The position numbers were made by a program, and so were the translations under genes. A model generated the notes under the pieces. It saw only the letters and a program-made list of their open reading frames with translations, had not been told where the DNA came from and ran no database searches. Positions 5,240-6,750 of a DNA stretch of 6,750 bases are shown here, piece by piece (the first letter of the stretch is position 1; each line of letters opens with the position of its first letter). Source of the stretch: UBA3537 sp965657165 (GTDB lineage: Bacteria; Bacteroidota; Bacteroidia; Flavobacteriales; Flavobacteriaceae); contig CBFHNG010000061.1 in NCBI GenBank assembly GCA_965657165.1, positions 1 to 6,750 on the forward strand, written 5' to 3'.

Positions 5240-5590
5240 AAAAAAATAAAACCAAGCCGTTTTAAAAACAATAACCAACACAAACTCGGCATTAACTGCA
5301 ATATGAAAAAGGGTTTTATACCTGATGTCTTTACCAAAAAAGAAACAACCGATGTCTAAGATAGCTGCAATGACAAAAATTTTCAGCGACACTATAAAAA
5401 AATAAATTAGATAAAGAAGCCAATCCCATTTATCCTTGAATGCTAATATTCTTTCAATATCTTCATTTGAAATTTGATTATTATAGAATAACAACATTAT
5501 TCGTTCAGTTTCTAACAAATTTTTAAAGGCCAATTTGCAAATTAAAAGAACAAATAATAATAAAAATAAAAGTTTTACACTGCTTTTCAT
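5141..5590 (-). CDS. Membrane protein of unknown function whose C-terminus is encoded by the repeat module
   Basis: 149 residues with three predicted membrane segments: ~5-22 (LLFLLLFVLLICKLAF), ~57-80 (LLYLIYFFIVSLKIFVIAAILDI) and ~100-123. The central part (FKDKWDWLLY... LKIFVIAAILDIGCFF... NAEFVLVIVFKTAWFYFF) resembles, as I recall, a family of hypothetical flavobacterial membrane proteins whose members continue past the final aromatic helix; no search was possible. Here the last ~32 residues, from codon 118 (ILTSFDAQKS to YVFDF), are read from the repeat module, so the native end was probably replaced. The protein may be truncated or chimeric and possibly non-functional. The ATG is 25 bases after the stop of the 140-residue gene, in the same transcript. 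Confidence 0.6.
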   Translation of the reverse strand: MKSSVKLLFLLLFVLLICKLAFKNLLETERIMLLFYNNQISNEDIERILAFKDKWDWLLYLIYFFIVSLKIFVIAAILDIGCFFFGKDIRYKTLFHIAVNAEFVLVIVFKTAWFYFFYFFFIILTSFDAQKSTFYKRNTYVFQLYVFDF

Positions 5591-5615
5591 TTTTTCAACA
5601 AAACATTAACTGGAT

Positions 5616-6038
5616 TTATTCATTAATCCAATCAATTATTTGTTTTTTCTTTTGCAAAAAGGATATTTTTAGCTTCAAGAAACTAAATGCAGTCCAAGAA
5701 ATTATAATAACCAATAAACTTAAAAATATCAAAAGCGTATTTAAGTCAATAGAGTAATCTTTATATGAGATAAAAAAATAAAATAATACTATTAATAGAA
5801 TCCCCAATACTAACATAGTAGTTAGGTATCGATATGCCTCTCTCAAACTCATTTTTAAAAATCCTGTTAAAAAATTCCACTTCATTAATCTATTACTAAT
5901 TAAGTACTTATTATTTTTAAATTTGACATAAATGAATAGAGGACTTTCTGTAACTATAGTAATCTCATTATTGTTTACAATAAATTTCTCGTCAAATGCA
6001 GATAACTTTAACGACAAATCATTTATTTTATCTTCCAT
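5616..6038 (-). CDS. Two-helix membrane protein of unknown function, possible immunity or accessory protein
   Basis: 140 residues. The N-terminal ~65 residues are soluble and beta-prone (KFIVNNNEITIVTESPLFIYVKFKNNKYLIS). Two transmembrane helices follow at ~73-91 (TTMLVLGILLIVLFYFFIS) and ~101-121 (TLLIFLSLLVIIISWTAFSF), with a short acidic loop between them and a basic coiled tail (KISFLQKKKQIIDWINE). That layout, soluble part then a helical hairpin, is seen in several membrane-anchored accessory proteins, but I recognise no family. The ATG at 6038 follows the terminator of the peptide B gene by about 11 bases, and the stop is 25 bases before the next gene. In position it is the counterpart of the 72-residue gene of the other cassette, though the two sequences are not obviously related. 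Confidence 0.7.
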   Translation of the reverse strand: MEDKINDLSLKLSAFDEKFIVNNNEITIVTESPLFIYVKFKNNKYLISNRLMKWNFLTGFLKMSLREAYRYLTTMLVLGILLIVLFYFFISYKDYSIDLNTLLIFLSLLVIIISWTAFSFLKLKISFLQKKKQIIDWINE

Positions 6039-6048
6039 AGTTTTTTCT

Positions 6049-6088
6049 TAAAAAAGAGTTTGATTTTTATAATTTAAGTCAAACTCTT
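6049..6088 (-). terminator. Rho-independent terminator after peptide B
   Basis: AAGAGTTTGA (6054-6063) pairs perfectly with TCAAACTCTT (6079-6088), a ten-base stem with a 15-base loop. On the minus strand the stem is followed directly by a run of T (six including the stem end). It lies between the peptide B stop (6101) and the next gene start (6038). The GC-poor stem and long loop suggest leaky termination: abundant peptide message with lower expression of the membrane genes downstream. It could instead be a processing or stability hairpin. Confidence 0.65.
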
Positions 6089-6100
6089 AAAATTTAACAA

Positions 6101-6289
6101 TTATGCTTGACAATAGCCAGAGGCTGAAGCAGCAGATGAGCAAGCAGTACCAGCCAAGAACCCCCCAATTGGCCCTAATGCAAGTCCAACAAAACCACAA
6201 CCGATTGAAACTCCTATTCTACATTTTTTTTCAGGATCTATGCTCTTACCATAATAGCCTTCCATTTGTTCTAAATTTAATGTTTTCAT
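6101..6289 (-). CDS. Bacteriocin-like small peptide B, 62 residues, four cysteines
   Basis: It starts MKTLNLEQME, the same export-type leader as peptide A apart from Lys2, and then diverges at once. The next residues GYYGK could carry the processing site (after Gly14); there is no classical double glycine there. The body starts charged (KSIDPEKKCRIG) and becomes a hydrophobic Gly/Ala-rich stretch (GVSIGCGFVGLALGPIGGFLAG) with several GxxxG-type spacings, then a Ser/Ala-rich tail ending GYCQA. Cysteines 23, 31, 50 and 60 could form two disulfides. Such composition suits a class II bacteriocin or other membrane-active exported peptide. The gene is followed by a terminator and two membrane-protein genes. 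Leader-type assignment is fairly confident; activity and target are unknown. Confidence 0.78.
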   Translation of the reverse strand: MKTLNLEQMEGYYGKSIDPEKKCRIGVSIGCGFVGLALGPIGGFLAGTACSSAASASGYCQA

Positions 6290-6545
6290 ACTAATAAATG
6301 ATTTAAATTATTTACCATTCCAAATTTGTTTTTACCTCAGCTATGGGAATGGCACAAAAGCTGGGGTTGTGTTTAAAAAAAGTAGTGCAACTCTTGTTTG
6401 CATAAAAATTGTCGCATCAAACAGCAAATGTGCTTGGCTAAACCCCTGAAAATCAATAACATACAACTGAAAAACGTAGGTGTTCCTATTGTAGAATGTA
6501 GATTTTTGGGCCTTAAATCAGGTTAAAATTATAAAAAAAAAAGTA
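6260..6545 (-). repeat. Duplicated 285-base module, copy 2 (leader plus first codons of peptide B)
   Basis: Counterpart of 4955-5239. It ends in the peptide B coding region at codon 10 and at the high side in a run of A. In the frame that encodes the C-terminus of the 149-residue protein in copy 1, this copy has a TGA near its upstream end and no TAG after the shared YVxDF block, so it does not carry the same gene end. In this copy nothing but the peptide start is coding, showing that the module can exist without the membrane-protein tail. Confidence 0.95.
6315..6436 (-). promoter_or_regulatory. Candidate structured leader of peptide B
   Basis: The same four inverted repeats as in copy 1 are kept. 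They pair 6315-6321 with 6346-6352; 6334-6342 with 6359-6367 (the same one mismatch); 6386-6390 with 6398-6402; and the 6418-6424/6430-6436 hairpin, which keeps six pairs including one G-U. Outside the first stem the base change C to T in the RNA leaves a G-U pair. Retention despite several substitutions supports, but does not prove, an RNA structure. No clear TAnnTTTG box was found. Confidence 0.45.
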
Positions 6546-6665
6546 TAAAAACACCAAAACAAAAATGTTAAAAAACATCTTTTTTTATGTTATTTATTGA
6601 AAATCAATAATTTAAAAAAATATACAAAACCAGCTGTATAGTTAGGCAAGGTTTTACATTTATGT
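6546..6665. other. Noncoding AT-rich spacer between regulator gene end and cassette B
   Basis: No gene seen on either strand. Together with the module (6290-6545) this makes about 375 bases without a clear gene before peptide B. It holds the terminator-like hairpin at 6561-6586, a seven-base inverted repeat at 6594-6610 (TTATTGA, AAA, TCAATAA) and a weak six-base pair at 6626-6631/6650-6655. It probably separates the upstream gene from the peptide cassette. Confidence 0.6.
6561..6586. terminator. Terminator-like A/T hairpin, possibly bidirectional
   Basis: ATGTT (6565-6569) and AACAT (6574-6578) flank a four-A loop, with A-rich sequence before and CTTTTTTT after on the plus strand; on the minus strand the stem is followed by TTTTTG. 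The stem is short and has little G or C, so it would be weak. Its place between the helix-turn-helix gene and the peptide cassette fits a transcriptional boundary. Confidence 0.35.
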
Positions 6666-6750
6666 CTATATTGGATTGACTCTAATTTGTCCACCAACTG
6701 CTTTTAAAACTTTCATTATTGTAGAAAATTGTGGTTGAGCTCCAACAGAT
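6666..6750 (-). CDS. C-terminal end of a probable helix-turn-helix regulator or antitoxin (5' end outside window)
   Basis: The minus-strand frame gives 27 residues ending in a TAG at 6666: SVGAQPQFSTIMKVLKAVGG followed by QIRVNPI. The pattern of a short turn, a ST-x-MKVLKA helix and a final beta strand after GG is typical of the end of Xre/HigA-like helix-turn-helix proteins, where it reads along the lines of NPTLxTLxKVLKALG. If so, the gene could encode an antitoxin (with its toxin further upstream, outside the window) or the local regulator of the peptide cassettes. The assignment rests on a very short piece of sequence. Confidence 0.5.
   Translation of the reverse strand, partial: SVGAQPQFSTIMKVLKAVGGQIRVNPI

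Noticed and set aside
6103..6294. Plus-strand open frame of 63 codons opposite peptide B
   Set aside because: Antisense to the peptide gene with its export-type leader and cysteines; composition looks like random antisense sequence.
4985..6600. CRISPR array, tRNA or rRNA in the repeated AT-rich region
   Set aside because: Only two copies 1305 bases apart, with no spacer periodicity; no cloverleaf or rRNA-like sequence seen.

Overview
The window looks like a chromosomal piece of a flavobacterium (Bacteroidota, probably Flavobacteriaceae). The sequence is AT-rich, Shine-Dalgarno sequences are weak or absent, the -7 boxes that can be found are of the Bacteroidota TAnnTTTG type, and the protein sequences (TrpB/TrpA, YaaA, a PASTA protein beside an RluD-type synthase) read as flavobacterial. 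The taxonomic call is inference from these traits, not from a marker gene.

Bases 1-4088 are ordinary core genome. On the plus strand are the end of trpB, a complete trpA (the last two steps of tryptophan synthesis) and a small lipoprotein with a Gmad2-like domain. Its stop codon overlaps that of yaaA, which runs the other way. On the minus strand a PASTA membrane protein and an RluD-family pseudouridine synthase are joined stop-to-start, followed downstream by yaaA.

Bases about 4116-6750 are accessory and more AT-rich. All genes there are on the minus strand, so they read from high to low coordinates. The block consists of two tandem cassettes with a period of 1305 bases. Each starts with a nearly identical 285-base module (copies at 6260-6545 and 4955-5239, about 93% identical by eye). 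The module includes the untranslated leader plus the first ten codons of a small peptide gene; identity then stops abruptly. Each peptide keeps the start M(K/R)TLNLEQME, which resembles the export leaders of Bacteroidota bacteriocin-type peptides, but has a different Gly/Ala-rich, cysteine-containing body. Each peptide gene is followed by two small predicted membrane proteins, the expected place for immunity or accessory functions. Downstream of the second cassette is the last ~54 codons of an ABC exporter ATPase, a decayed remnant that may once have been the export partner. The window ends in the 3' end of a probable helix-turn-helix regulator or antitoxin gene.

The most interesting part is the 285-base module. 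Its two copies preserve a set of inverted repeats, two of which interlock in a pseudoknot-like order, with some differences tolerated as G-U pairs. The open frame through the module changes without any third-position bias, which argues that it acts as RNA or DNA rather than as protein. The second membrane gene of the upstream cassette ends inside the downstream copy, so the module seems to have been pasted onto or into that gene. I read this as a modular array in which one regulatory-plus-export-signal module drives interchangeable peptide payloads; the function is inferred, not shown.
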